This document shows positions 42,569 to 51,272 of a DNA stretch of 64,000 bases, one piece after another (position 1 is the first letter of the stretch; every line of letters begins with the position of its first letter). The notes beneath the pieces are model-generated. The model saw nothing but the letters and a program-made list of their open reading frames with translations. It did no database searches and was not told the origin of the DNA. The DNA is taken from the NCBI RefSeq assembly GCF_030486405.1, contig NZ_CP129613.1:4464001-4528000 (forward strand), written 5' to 3'. The stretch comes from Mycolicibacterium sp. HK-90 (lineage in GTDB: Bacteria > Actinomycetota > Actinomycetes > Mycobacteriales > Mycobacteriaceae). The position numbers and the translations under genes are program-made.

Positions 42569-43222
42569 GTGACTACCGCTGGCGAAGAACCGGCCTGGAA
42601 GCAACGAGCTGTCGAGCGGTCGATCAAAACCGCCAAGCTGCGCGCCGCGCAACGCGTGCAGCGGTTCCTGGATGCCGCCCAGGCGATCATCATCGAGAAG
42701 GGCAGCACCGACTTCACGGTCCAGGAGGTCGTGGACCGCTCCCGGCAGTCGCTGCGGAGCTTCTACCTGCAGTTCGACGGTAAGCACGAGCTCCTGCTGG
42801 CCCTGTTCGAGGATGCCCTGAGCCGCTCGGCCGATCAGATTCGCGCCGCCACTTCCACGCAGGGTGAGCCGATCGAACGGCTCAAGGTCGCGATCCAGCT
42901 GCTCTTCGAATCGTCCCGGCCCGATCCGGCCGCCAAGCGTCCACTGTTCACCGACTTCGCGCCCCGCTTGCTGGTGTCGCACCCATCGGAGGTCAAGGTC
43001 GCGCACGCACCGCTGCTCGCCCTGCTCACCGAGCTGATGGAAGAAGCCTCCGAGGCAGGCCAGTTGCGTGCCGGGATCAACCCTCGGCGCATGGCCGCGA
43101 TGACGATGCAGACGGTGATGTTCGTCGCACAGTCCAGCGGGGGCACCGACGACGCGTCGGTCCACCCGATCACGGCCGACGAGGTCTGGGATTTCTGCGC
43201 CAACGGATTCGCCGCCAGCTAG
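42569..43222 (+). CDS. TetR-family transcriptional regulator, candidate controller of the GAGAA/TTCTC sites
   Basis: A 217-residue TetR protein with the helix-turn-helix at about residues 38-70 (FTVQEVVDRSRQSLRSFYLQF). The GTG at 42569 is chosen because the codons before it lose the GC-rich third positions of real genes, although an in-frame ATG exists at 42503. TACAGT near 42522 could be its -10 element. A perfect operator lies 120 bases upstream and a further one (43225) directly after its stop. Flanking operators make this the most likely reader of the shared palindrome. Confidence 0.88.
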   Translation: MTTAGEEPAWKQRAVERSIKTAKLRAAQRVQRFLDAAQAIIIEKGSTDFTVQEVVDRSRQSLRSFYLQFDGKHELLLALFEDALSRSADQIRAATSTQGEPIERLKVAIQLLFESSRPDPAAKRPLFTDFAPRLLVSHPSEVKVAHAPLLALLTELMEEASEAGQLRAGINPRRMAAMTMQTVMFVAQSSGGTDDASVHPITADEVWDFCANGFAAS

Positions 43223-43750
43223 CTGAGAATTTCCTTCTCGCAGGATCAGAACCCTCCTTGCCCCGAGGCGCGGGTCCGATCTCCGGAGTCGCCGCGATCC
43301 GGTCGCACAGTGGGCAACGTGCACCGAGGGAATCCGCGCGCCGGGACCGATCAACGCGCATCCGCATCACCATCCGGCCGCTGTTCATGTCTTCGGATCC
43401 GGATCCTTGGATGCCGCAGCGGCGAACTGCGCGAACTGAACCACATCGGTCGTCCGACCGGGCGCGGACCGCCCCGGAGCCCGGGCCGGCAGCGAATGGC
43501 GGGGTTTCCCCTGGCTACACCGCGAGTCGGGCGCTCCGGCGGTGCACCGCGACACCGGGCACCGACGCGCTCCCTGAACCTGTCCCAGATCGCACGCACG
43601 AGACCAGTGGAGAACTCGATTCTCTTCTGTCGAGAGTTTCAATTGCCCGAAACGCATCTGCCGTTGACACGGCGGGTGACCCGGTGACAGAGTGCTGAGC
43701 AGCTGCACAGAATTTCGCGAACACGTAGCTCAACAGAACTGGGGTAAGCA
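43223..43750. promoter_or_regulatory. 528-base gene-free control region with two operator-like palindromes
   Basis: No open frame here has convincing codon use. Two palindromes match the shared pattern: GAGAA-TTTCC-TTCTC at 43225-43239 and GAGAA-CTCGA-TTCTC at 43610-43624. A further GAGAG follows at 43632. The second site lies 127 bases before the ATG of the mycofactocin-type SDR. The region is unusually long for this gene-dense window and may hold a long leader or a small RNA, but no stable hairpin was recognised. Confidence 0.55.
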
Positions 43751-44596
43751 ATGACTGGACGGGTGGAAGGGAAGGTCGCGTTCGTCACCGGCGCGGCCCG
43801 TGGCCAGGGCCGGAGCCACGCGGTGCGGCTGGCGCAGGAGGGCGCCGACATCATCGCGATCGACATCTGCGGACCGATCCGGCCCGGCGTGGAGACCGCC
43901 ATCCCGGCCTCCACCTCCGACGACCTGGCGGAGACCGCGAACCTGATCAAAGGACTCAACCGCCGCGTGGTCACCGCCGAGGTCGACGTGCGCGACGCCG
44001 ACGCGATCAAGGCCGCCGTGGACAGCGGTGTCGAACAGCTCGGGCGACTCGACATCATCGTGGCCAACGCCGGTATCGGCAACGGTGGCGACGTGCTGCA
44101 CGAGACCAGCCAGCTCGATTGGGACGAGATGATCGACATCAACCTGTCGGGTGTCTGGAAGTCGGTCAAAGCCGGCGTGCCACATCTGATCGCAGGCGGT
44201 CGCGGCGGGTCGATCATCCTCACCAGCTCGGTCGGCGGGCTCAAGGCCTACCCGCACTGCGGCAATTATGTCGCAGCCAAACACGGCGTCGTCGGCCTGA
44301 TGCGCGGCTTCGCCGTGGAGCTCGGGCAACACAACATCCGTTGCAACAGCGTGCATCCCACGCATGTGGCGACTCCGATGCTGCACAACGACGGCACCTT
44401 CAAGATGTTCCGGCCCGACCTCGAAAACCCGGGCCCCGACGACATGGCGCCGATCTGCCAGCTGTTCCACACCCTACCCATCCCGTGGGTCGAAGCCGTG
44501 GACATCAGCAACGCCGTGCTGTTCCTGGCCTCGGACGAGGCCCGCTACGTCACCGGAGTGACACTGCCGGTCGATGCGGGAAGCTGCCTCAAGTAG
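43751..44596 (+). CDS. Mycofactocin-coupled SDR family oxidoreductase
   Basis: A 281-residue SDR. It has the long N-terminal pattern of the mycofactocin-dependent group: GKVAFVTGAARGQGRSHAVRLA, then IAIDICGPI and the insertion after it. Catalytic residues are Ser in ILTSSVGG and YxxxK in NYVAAKHG. Enzymes of this group hold NAD tightly and pass electrons to mycofactocin instead of exchanging NADH. It would oxidise a secondary alcohol such as a carveol- or steroid-like one. GGGGTAAG precedes the ATG. It stands alone after a long control region. Confidence 0.9.
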   Translation: MTGRVEGKVAFVTGAARGQGRSHAVRLAQEGADIIAIDICGPIRPGVETAIPASTSDDLAETANLIKGLNRRVVTAEVDVRDADAIKAAVDSGVEQLGRLDIIVANAGIGNGGDVLHETSQLDWDEMIDINLSGVWKSVKAGVPHLIAGGRGGSIILTSSVGGLKAYPHCGNYVAAKHGVVGLMRGFAVELGQHNIRCNSVHPTHVATPMLHNDGTFKMFRPDLENPGPDDMAPICQLFHTLPIPWVEAVDISNAVLFLASDEARYVTGVTLPVDAGSCLK

Positions 44597-44606
44597 GTCC
44601 GGAACC

Positions 44607-45419
44607 CTAGCCCGGGCCGAGTGTTGCGGCACCGGTCTGCGGGTGGCGGTACCAGCCACCCGCAGCCCGAGTGCCGCCATCGACGTGGATCGTCTGCCCG
44701 GTGATGTAGCCGGACAAACTGGAAGCCAGAAAGACTGCCGTCCCGGCGATTTCGTCGACGTGGCCGGCCCGGCCCAGCGGGATCGACTCAGCGACACCGG
44801 AGGGCGGACCGTCCGGTGACAGCGCCAGGAGTCCCTCGGTGAGGGTCAGATCGGGCGCGATCGCGTTGACCCGGATGTGGTGGGGCGCAAGCTCGAACGA
44901 TGCGGTCTGGGTGTAGTTGATGACGCCGGCCTTCGCCGCCGCGTAGGCGGCATAGCCGGGGGCGGCGCGCACGCCCTCGATCGACGTGAGATTGATGACG
45001 CTGCCGGGTAATTCGTCGGCGACCAGCCGGCGGGCCACCCGCTGGGTGCACAACAACACATGACGCAGGTTGCTCTTGTACAGCGCATCCCAACCGTTCT
45101 CGCTCGTTTCCAGGAGCGGTGACGAGAACACTCCCCCGGCATTGTTGACCAGGATGCGCACCGGGCCCAGCTCGGCGGCGGTCTGCGCCAGCGCCGCATC
45201 CACCTGTTCGGCGTCGCGCACATCGACGACGATGCCCAGTGCACCGATCGATTCGGCCGATTCTGCACAGCTCTGCTCGTTGCGCTCCCAGATCGCCACC
45301 GAAGCGCCGAAGGCCGCCAGACCGGCAGCGATGCCCCGGCCGATACCGGTGCCGCCGCCGGTGACAACCGCCACCTGTCCGGTGAGCAGAATGTCAGAAG
45401 GATTGATAGCCATGGTCAT
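44607..45419 (-). CDS. Short-chain dehydrogenase/reductase (SDR)
   Basis: A 270-residue classical SDR with TGGGTGIGRG, NNAGG, catalytic Ser in NLTSIEGV and YxxxK in AYAAAKAG. The ending VDGGTRAAGG is typical. An alternative ATG lies two codons downstream at 45413; neither has a clear ribosome site, so the mRNA may be leaderless. It converges with the mycofactocin SDR (10-base gap) and is divergent from the kinase-like gene by 33 bases. Its substrate, an alcohol or hydroxyacyl-CoA, is unknown. Confidence 0.88.
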   Translation of the reverse strand: MTMAINPSDILLTGQVAVVTGGGTGIGRGIAAGLAAFGASVAIWERNEQSCAESAESIGALGIVVDVRDAEQVDAALAQTAAELGPVRILVNNAGGVFSSPLLETSENGWDALYKSNLRHVLLCTQRVARRLVADELPGSVINLTSIEGVRAAPGYAAYAAAKAGVINYTQTASFELAPHHIRVNAIAPDLTLTEGLLALSPDGPPSGVAESIPLGRAGHVDEIAGTAVFLASSLSGYITGQTIHVDGGTRAAGGWYRHPQTGAATLGPG

Positions 45420-45452
45420 TCAGGCTAATGGTGCGACGTGCGATGAGGCTAG

Positions 45453-46757
45453 ATGCAGCGCTGGGTGATCGGAGACGAAACAGGGCTCGAATTTCCCGCT
45501 GATCCGGATACCCTCCGGACCGCCGGACCGGACTTCTTGACCACGGCCCTGCGCACCTTCGGTGTGCTCCCGCAACACAATCGGATCACAGCGATCACCC
45601 GGTTCGAGGAGTGTGGTGGCGGTAGCACCGGGCGCAAGGCCCTGCTGGATGTGGATTATGCGCAGCCAGACGATCGGTTGCCCACGGAACTGTTCGTCAA
45701 GTTCTCCCGCGACTTCGACAATCCCCGCCGCGACCGGGGCAAGTCGCAGATGGAACTTGAGGTGGCTTTCGGCGCGCTGTCGGCCGTCACCACCCTACCC
45801 GTCGCCGTACCGGTGTGCGTCTTCGCCGACTATCACCACGCATCGTGCACGGGAATGCTACTGACCGAACGGGTCCCGTTCGGCGCCGCCGGCGGGGCAG
45901 GCAATCCCACCAGAGCGGGCATTGAGCCGCACTACGACAAGTGCCTCGACTATCGGATTCCCGATCAACTCGGGCACTACCGCGCGCTGCTCGCCTCGGT
46001 CGCAAGACTGGCCGGCGCCCACCGGGCCGGCTCACTGCCCGACACGGTGACCGAGCGATTCCGTTACGACGCCGCCACAGTGACTGTAGGCAGCCGGACG
46101 CACCGCTCCTCCGACGAACTCACCGCGCAGGTTCACCGGCTGATCGCATTCGCCGCCCGCCACCCCGCGCTGCTCCCGCCGAGCGTCGGCCACCCCACGT
46201 TCACCGCCCGCATGCTCGCCGATGTGGGCCGGATCGCCGCGGCCGAGGACGCCATCATGGCCTGGCTGCACACCACCGACGACCACGTGGCACTGTGCCA
46301 CTGGAACGCCAACGTCGACAATGCCTGGTTCTGGACAGAGTCGGACGGGACGTTGCACTGCGGGTTGATGGACTGGGGCTGCGTCAGTGTGATGAATGTC
46401 GCGATGGCACTGTGGGGTTCGCTGTGCAGCGCCGAAACGGAGATCTGGGAGCAACACCTGGACGGGCTGCTGACCCACTTCGCCGCCGAGTTCCACACCG
46501 CCGGGGGTCCGGTCCTGGACATCGCGCGGCTGCGCACTCAACTCCTGCTCTACGCCGCGGTGATGAGAGTGACCTGGTTGCTCGACGCTCGGGCCTACCT
46601 GGAAGCCGTCCTACCCGACCAGAAGATCGACCGGTTCGACCCGCGGATCGCCGACAAGGAGCCGGTGCGAGCTCCCCTGCTGATGCTGAACAACGTCCTG
46701 CACCTGTGGAACACCGAGGATTTCGGTGCCCTGCTGGACGCGTTCATGCGAGATTGA
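45453..46757 (+). CDS. Kinase-like (APH/ecdysteroid-kinase-type) protein, possibly inactive
   Basis: A 434-residue protein of the aminoglycoside/ecdysteroid kinase-like fold. The catalytic loop, usually HxDxxxxN, reads CHWNANVDNAWF. The catalytic Asp is Asn285, while N290 is kept. The metal-binding Asp307 in GLMDWG is present. The loss of the catalytic base suggests a pseudokinase or a different phosphoryl-transfer mode. ATG 45453 has GAGG upstream. The gene stands alone between a divergent SDR and the convergent CoA-transferase. Its N-terminal lobe (GGGSTGRKALLDVDY) looks able to bind nucleotide. Confidence 0.8.
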   Translation: MQRWVIGDETGLEFPADPDTLRTAGPDFLTTALRTFGVLPQHNRITAITRFEECGGGSTGRKALLDVDYAQPDDRLPTELFVKFSRDFDNPRRDRGKSQMELEVAFGALSAVTTLPVAVPVCVFADYHHASCTGMLLTERVPFGAAGGAGNPTRAGIEPHYDKCLDYRIPDQLGHYRALLASVARLAGAHRAGSLPDTVTERFRYDAATVTVGSRTHRSSDELTAQVHRLIAFAARHPALLPPSVGHPTFTARMLADVGRIAAAEDAIMAWLHTTDDHVALCHWNANVDNAWFWTESDGTLHCGLMDWGCVSVMNVAMALWGSLCSAETEIWEQHLDGLLTHFAAEFHTAGGPVLDIARLRTQLLLYAAVMRVTWLLDARAYLEAVLPDQKIDRFDPRIADKEPVRAPLLMLNNVLHLWNTEDFGALLDAFMRD

Positions 46758-46764
46758 TCCCGGG

Positions 46765-49182
46765 TCAGCGCGCCGCCTTGCGCCGGCCGCCGACCCCGGG
46801 CTCCGTCCCGATCACGCCGTCCTCGGACAGCCCGGCGATCTCGTCGTCGGACAACCCCAATCCGGCCAGCAGTTCGTGATTGTGCTCGCCGAGCAGCGGT
46901 GCGGCCTGCCGGTGCAGCGCGCGCGGCCCATTGGCCAGTGCGACGGGCAGGGTGCTGTGTGGGGCCACGCTGTTGACCGGGTGCCCGACATGTTCGAAGA
47001 ACCGCCGGAACCGCAGCGGCGGTAGCTCGAGCTGACGGTGCGGCTGCATCACCTTGGCCACTGGAACACCGGCAGGCCAGAGGGTTTCGACGATCTCATC
47101 ACCGGTGCGCGGCAGACACCAGGCCGCAAGCTCCTCGTCGATCAGGTCGTGGCGCGCTCGTCGTCCTTCGGCGGAATCCAGCGCTGGATCCGCCGCCCAG
47201 TCCGGCTGTCCGATCGCCGTTCGCAGCGCGGCCCACTGGGCGTCGGTGCTGACCGCGATCGCCACCCAGCTGTCTTCGCGGCCGAACTCGTCGATCTCGG
47301 CGCTCCGGTAGATGTTCTGCGGCGCCGCGGCCGGACCGCGGTTGCCGTCGCGCTGCAGTAGCACACCGTAGGCCGAATGCTCGATGACCTGTTCGGCGGC
47401 GACGTTGAGCGCCGCGTCGACCATCGCGGCCTCCACGAGCACGCCCTTCCCGGTGCGGCGGCGGTGCTCCAGAGCCAGCATCAATCCCGACAGCGCGTGA
47501 ATCCCGGCGTTGGGGTCACCGATCGAATACGGTTCGAACGGAGTGCGATCCGGGTAGCCGGTGAGCCAGCTCAAACCGGAAGCGTCCTCGATGATGTAGG
47601 CGAACGCCGGGTTGTCCCGCCACGGCCCGTCCAGCCCGAACCCGGGCATGCGGACCATGATGATGTCCTCGCGCAGCTCCCGCAGCGACTCGAAATCGAG
47701 ACCGATCTGTTCGATCACCCTGGGGGTGAAGTTCTCCACCACCACGTCGCAGGTGGCGATCAACCGGCGCAACAGGTCGCGGCCCTGCTCGGTCTGGAAA
47801 TCCAGGGTCAGGCTCTTCTTGTTCGTGTTGAGCGCACTGAAGATCGGTGAACGCTCCCACCACTGCTCCACGGTGGCCGGAATGCCGGCGATCAACCGGG
47901 TACCGTCCGGGCGCGGGGTCGATTCGAGGTGGATCACCTCGGCACCGAGCATGCCCAGCGGATGCGTGCACGACGGGCCGGCCCAGAACGTCGTCATGTC
48001 GAGCACGCGTAGCCCGCTGAACGGCAGCCGATCCCCGCCTGGCACACCGGCCGGTACCTCGCGTGGGGTCAGCTCCGCTGCCCTGATCTCCTCGGTGTGC
48101 TCACCGAGCCGAGGTGCCGGCGCCGGCTCGCGCAGCGTCACGCCGGACAGCCGGTACGGCGCCGCCGGCTGGGTGAACCCATACTGCGGGTTACGGATGA
48201 ACGCCTGCCGCTCCACGAAATGGTCCATGGCGGTGACATTCTCACCGTTGCCCACCGGTGAGTTCGGGATCCGGAAGGCCGACGCAAGGTCTCGCACGTC
48301 GTCCACGTTCTGGTCGCGCAGCCAGCGATACAACTCCTCAGCGTGCAGGTTGGCCTGCTCGGTGATCGTGAGTTCCGAGGTCTCGTCGATCCACTCGTCG
48401 TGGCCCGACATCGCACACAGGTCCCACCACTGCTGGGCGGTGCCGCAACCGAGTGCCACCAGGCCGTCGGCGGCCTCTGCCACCCCGGGCACCGTCGGCC
48501 TGCGCTCGGTGCGCCATGGCCGGCCCAGCATTTCGAAGTAGGTCACCGGGTAGTACGTCAGACTCAGGATCTGCGCCTCCAGCTCGGAAAGATCGATCAG
48601 GTCTCCATGACCGTCACGCATCGCTCGGAACCGAAACGCCAGCGTCATCGCCGCCGCATACGCACCGGCCAGCCACTCGCCCACCTGGCCGCCGATGGAC
48701 ACCGGAGCCCGATCCTGCACACCGCGACCGATGCCGATCGTTCCGCCCGACCACGCCTGCAGCGTGAACTCGGTGGCGGCACGGTCGCTCCACGGCCCGT
48801 CCAAGCCGAACGGTGTGATCGTGGTGACGATCAGATGCGGATGCCGCCGGAAGAGATCTTCGGGTGCGATCGACTGGGCGACAGCCGATTCCGGAGACCA
48901 GATCACCGCATCGGCGGCCGCCACCAGCCGGTCCAGCAGTTCGGGGTCGTCGGGCTGGGCGACCACACTGCGCTTACCACCGGCCAGGAAGGCGAACAGG
49001 GCGCCGTCCTGGTCCGGGTCGATGTGCGCGCCCGACGCCGACCAGCGGCGCAACGGATCGCCTTCTGGAGCTTCGACTTTGATCACATCGGCGCCGCCGT
49101 CGGCGAGGATCTTGGTGGCGTACGCCCCGGCGATCCCGCTGGACAGGTCGACGACGGTATAGCCGTCAAGTGGTGAGCTCAT
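46765..49182 (-). CDS. Double-domain class III CoA-transferase (two CaiB/BaiF units)
   Basis: An 805-residue fusion of two family III CoA-transferase units. The first spans about residues 1-365 (ILADGGADVIKVEAPEGDPLRR) and the second about 395-790 (MLGAEVIHLESTPRPDGTR). The second unit has the catalytic Asp in VEAAMVDAALNVA. In the first unit the matching place reads IDLSELEAQ, with Glu instead of Asp. Family III enzymes are interlocked dimers, so the fusion may make a pseudo-dimer with one true active site. It is the last gene of the leftward 55.8-46.8 kb operon and would activate an acid as its CoA ester. Confidence 0.9.
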   Translation of the reverse strand: MSSPLDGYTVVDLSSGIAGAYATKILADGGADVIKVEAPEGDPLRRWSASGAHIDPDQDGALFAFLAGGKRSVVAQPDDPELLDRLVAAADAVIWSPESAVAQSIAPEDLFRRHPHLIVTTITPFGLDGPWSDRAATEFTLQAWSGGTIGIGRGVQDRAPVSIGGQVGEWLAGAYAAAMTLAFRFRAMRDGHGDLIDLSELEAQILSLTYYPVTYFEMLGRPWRTERRPTVPGVAEAADGLVALGCGTAQQWWDLCAMSGHDEWIDETSELTITEQANLHAEELYRWLRDQNVDDVRDLASAFRIPNSPVGNGENVTAMDHFVERQAFIRNPQYGFTQPAAPYRLSGVTLREPAPAPRLGEHTEEIRAAELTPREVPAGVPGGDRLPFSGLRVLDMTTFWAGPSCTHPLGMLGAEVIHLESTPRPDGTRLIAGIPATVEQWWERSPIFSALNTNKKSLTLDFQTEQGRDLLRRLIATCDVVVENFTPRVIEQIGLDFESLRELREDIIMVRMPGFGLDGPWRDNPAFAYIIEDASGLSWLTGYPDRTPFEPYSIGDPNAGIHALSGLMLALEHRRRTGKGVLVEAAMVDAALNVAAEQVIEHSAYGVLLQRDGNRGPAAAPQNIYRSAEIDEFGREDSWVAIAVSTDAQWAALRTAIGQPDWAADPALDSAEGRRARHDLIDEELAAWCLPRTGDEIVETLWPAGVPVAKVMQPHRQLELPPLRFRRFFEHVGHPVNSVAPHSTLPVALANGPRALHRQAAPLLGEHNHELLAGLGLSDDEIAGLSEDGVIGTEPGVGGRRKAAR

Positions 49183-49186
49183 GTGT

Positions 49187-50146
49187 CTATTCGGGTTTCG
49201 CCCTGTTCTTCTTGGACAGCCGGAAATCGGGCGGGAACTTGCTGTCGTTGTCGTTCACCGCGGCCGACAGTCCGGAATCGATCGATTCGAACATGTCCAG
49301 GTCGGCATCGCTGTCGTTGGCCACCCCGTTACCCATCGACTCGAAGAACGCCGACAACAGGCTGCCCATGTACTCGCCCTGCTGCTGCTTGAAGATCTCG
49401 AAGAACATCTTCTGCTGAAAGACGGTGTCCACCGGCCGGTTTCGGGTGCACGCCAGTGCGTACTTCTCTACTTCAGCCTCCAGCTGATCGCGGGCCACCA
49501 CCTTGTTGAGGAAGTTGCAGTCGTACATCTCCGCGGCGGTGAACGGTCGTCCGGTGAAGACCATCTCCTGGAATTTGCGCAGTCCCATCATCTGGACCCA
49601 CGTCCACATGCGCGGTCCCCAGCCGTGATACCGGAACGACGGGTGACCGAACAGCGCGTCGTCAGACGAGATCACCAGGTCGGCGTCGGCGCACTGGTAG
49701 AAGTGCCAGCCGTAGCAGTAGCCCTTGGCCTCCACGATGCTGATCTTCTTGAAGTCCTGCAGCGCACGGTTGCCGGCCTGGGAGTTCGCGTACCACGAGC
49801 TGATCGTGGCTCCGTTGCGGAACGTGCCCTTGGGCGGGTACGTCACCTCCCCGACTCCGTCATCCTCCAGGCGCAGCTCGGCCAGACGCACCGCCGGGTT
49901 GTCGTTGCCCTCCATGAACTCTGGCAGATCCGCGCCGCTGCCCAGGTTGTCCCCGACGCCGCGGATGATCACCACTTTGACGTCGTTGTCGGCGTTGGCC
50001 GCTCGCAGCACATCGGCGTAGCGCAGCCGCGCCATCGACGTCGGCGCGTTGAGGAACTCCGGCCGGTTGAACGTGATGGTGGCGATCTTGGTCTTCGGGT
50101 CCTTCTCGTAGAGGATGATCTCCTCCGGGGTGGGACGCTCAGGCAT
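49187..50146 (-). CDS. Enoyl-CoA hydratase/isomerase (crotonase) family protein, atypical
   Basis: A 319-residue crotonase, longer than the usual 260. The CoA-binding loop is altered (DNLGSGADLPEF), and the region holding catalytic Glu in hydratases reads GWHFYQCADADL, followed by HPSFRYHGWGPRMWTW. Neither Glu is seen. The end is rich in charged residues (FRLSKKNRAKPE). It may catalyse a non-hydratase crotonase reaction. The ATG at 50146 overlaps the preceding M24-like gene by eight bases and ends four bases before the CoA-transferase. Confidence 0.85.
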   Translation of the reverse strand: MPERPTPEEIILYEKDPKTKIATITFNRPEFLNAPTSMARLRYADVLRAANADNDVKVVIIRGVGDNLGSGADLPEFMEGNDNPAVRLAELRLEDDGVGEVTYPPKGTFRNGATISSWYANSQAGNRALQDFKKISIVEAKGYCYGWHFYQCADADLVISSDDALFGHPSFRYHGWGPRMWTWVQMMGLRKFQEMVFTGRPFTAAEMYDCNFLNKVVARDQLEAEVEKYALACTRNRPVDTVFQQKMFFEIFKQQQGEYMGSLLSAFFESMGNGVANDSDADLDMFESIDSGLSAAVNDNDSKFPPDFRLSKKNRAKPE

Positions 50147-51272
50147 GTGCCGCCTCACTGTCTGACGACGCCTGGGTCAGTACCTCCGGGCCGTCGGGTC
50201 CGATGACGACGGCGTCGCGGGTGAACACCGCGCCGACGCCCTGCTCCCAGACGTAGCCGGTGACAGCCAGGACCATCCCCTCCTCCAGGATGTCGGCCTC
50301 GGCCGTCGCCCGCAGGCTGGGCGACACCACCGGTGGGTCGAATCCCAGCCCGAGTCCGTGCGCCACCGGCATGGCCGGCAGTGGCTCGCCGGCCTGCTCG
50401 TAGACATCCAGCAACGCACTGGTGGGCTTGCCGGCGCGGCAGGCGTCAACCAGACGGTCCCACAGCTCATCCCGACGTCGGAACAACGCGCGGGCCGCAT
50501 CCGTCGGCTCGCCGGCGGACACCGTGCGCGCGACCTCGGCAACATAGCCGTCGGCGAGCACACCTGCCGACAACGCCACCAGGTCCCCCTCGCGTATCCG
50601 CCCGTCGCCTCCGGCACGGCGCCACGGATGGTCCTTCGACGTGACCCATGCGGCGTCCTGGGTGGCCGGCGTGCTCACCCCGCCGGCAGCCTCGGCCTCC
50701 AATATCGCACCGGCGAGGTGCTTCTCGGTGGTCCCCGGAACCAACTCGGTAATGCCTTTGGCCAGCCCTTGCTCGGCGACGACAAGGGCCCGTCGCAGCG
50801 CCACGATCTCCTCGGGGGTCTTGACCCGCCGGGCGGCCCGCATCGCCTGCTCACCGTCGACGAGCTCCGCGTTCGGGAAGGCCATCGGCAGCAACTTGGC
50901 GAAAGTCGGTGTCAAGGCATCGGTTCCGATACGCCACGCCGAATCGGAGCCACTGATGTTCTGCAACACCCCGACCAGCGTCATCGGGTTCCAGGCGAAG
51001 CCATACAGATTCTCGTGTGGGATCTCCTCGGGGATGCCCTCGTCCCACGTGCTGTTCAAGTGGATCTCACCCGTGGCGCGGACGAACGTGCAGATCGGCC
51101 CGAAAGGCCGGGTACCCACCACCCACAGCTGCGGAGCGCCGGAGATGTACCGGACGTTGGCCTGTCTGCCGAGCACCAGCGCGTCGAGGCCATGTGCCTC
51201 CATCTGTGCGATGGCCCGCTCCCGGCGGCTGACGCGCAGGGCCCGGCCGTCGGCCTCGATTTCAGTTCCCAC
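50139..51272 (-). CDS. M24 (creatinase/aminopeptidase P fold) family protein, metal site lost
   Basis: A 377-residue pita-bread-fold protein with the N-terminal creatinase-type domain (LDALVLGRQANVRYISGAP). Metal ligands of M24 peptidases are Asp, Asp, His, Glu, Glu. Here the first Asp is Ser235 (VALSAGV) and the second is Glu246 (VAEVART). His305 (VAHGLGLG) is kept. The two Glu are not found (MVLAVTGYV and VFTRDAVV). A metal-independent activity like that of creatinase, or a helper role for the intact paralogue upstream, is likely. The GTG at 51272 overlaps that gene's stop. Confidence 0.85.
   Translation of the reverse strand: MGTEIEADGRALRVSRRERAIAQMEAHGLDALVLGRQANVRYISGAPQLWVVGTRPFGPICTFVRATGEIHLNSTWDEGIPEEIPHENLYGFAWNPMTLVGVLQNISGSDSAWRIGTDALTPTFAKLLPMAFPNAELVDGEQAMRAARRVKTPEEIVALRRALVVAEQGLAKGITELVPGTTEKHLAGAILEAEAAGGVSTPATQDAAWVTSKDHPWRRAGGDGRIREGDLVALSAGVLADGYVAEVARTVSAGEPTDAARALFRRRDELWDRLVDACRAGKPTSALLDVYEQAGEPLPAMPVAHGLGLGFDPPVVSPSLRATAEADILEEGMVLAVTGYVWEQGVGAVFTRDAVVIGPDGPEVLTQASSDSEAAHA

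Noticed and set aside
4411..43624. KstR/KstR2 cholesterol-regulon boxes
   Set aside because: The arms GAGAA/TTCTC with five bases between them do not match the AAC..GTT or CAAG..CTTG cores known for those regulators.
43258..43698. Open frames of 125-146 codons in the long intergenic region
   Set aside because: Composition is Arg/Pro/Ser-rich and low in normal codon bias, with no start site or motif.
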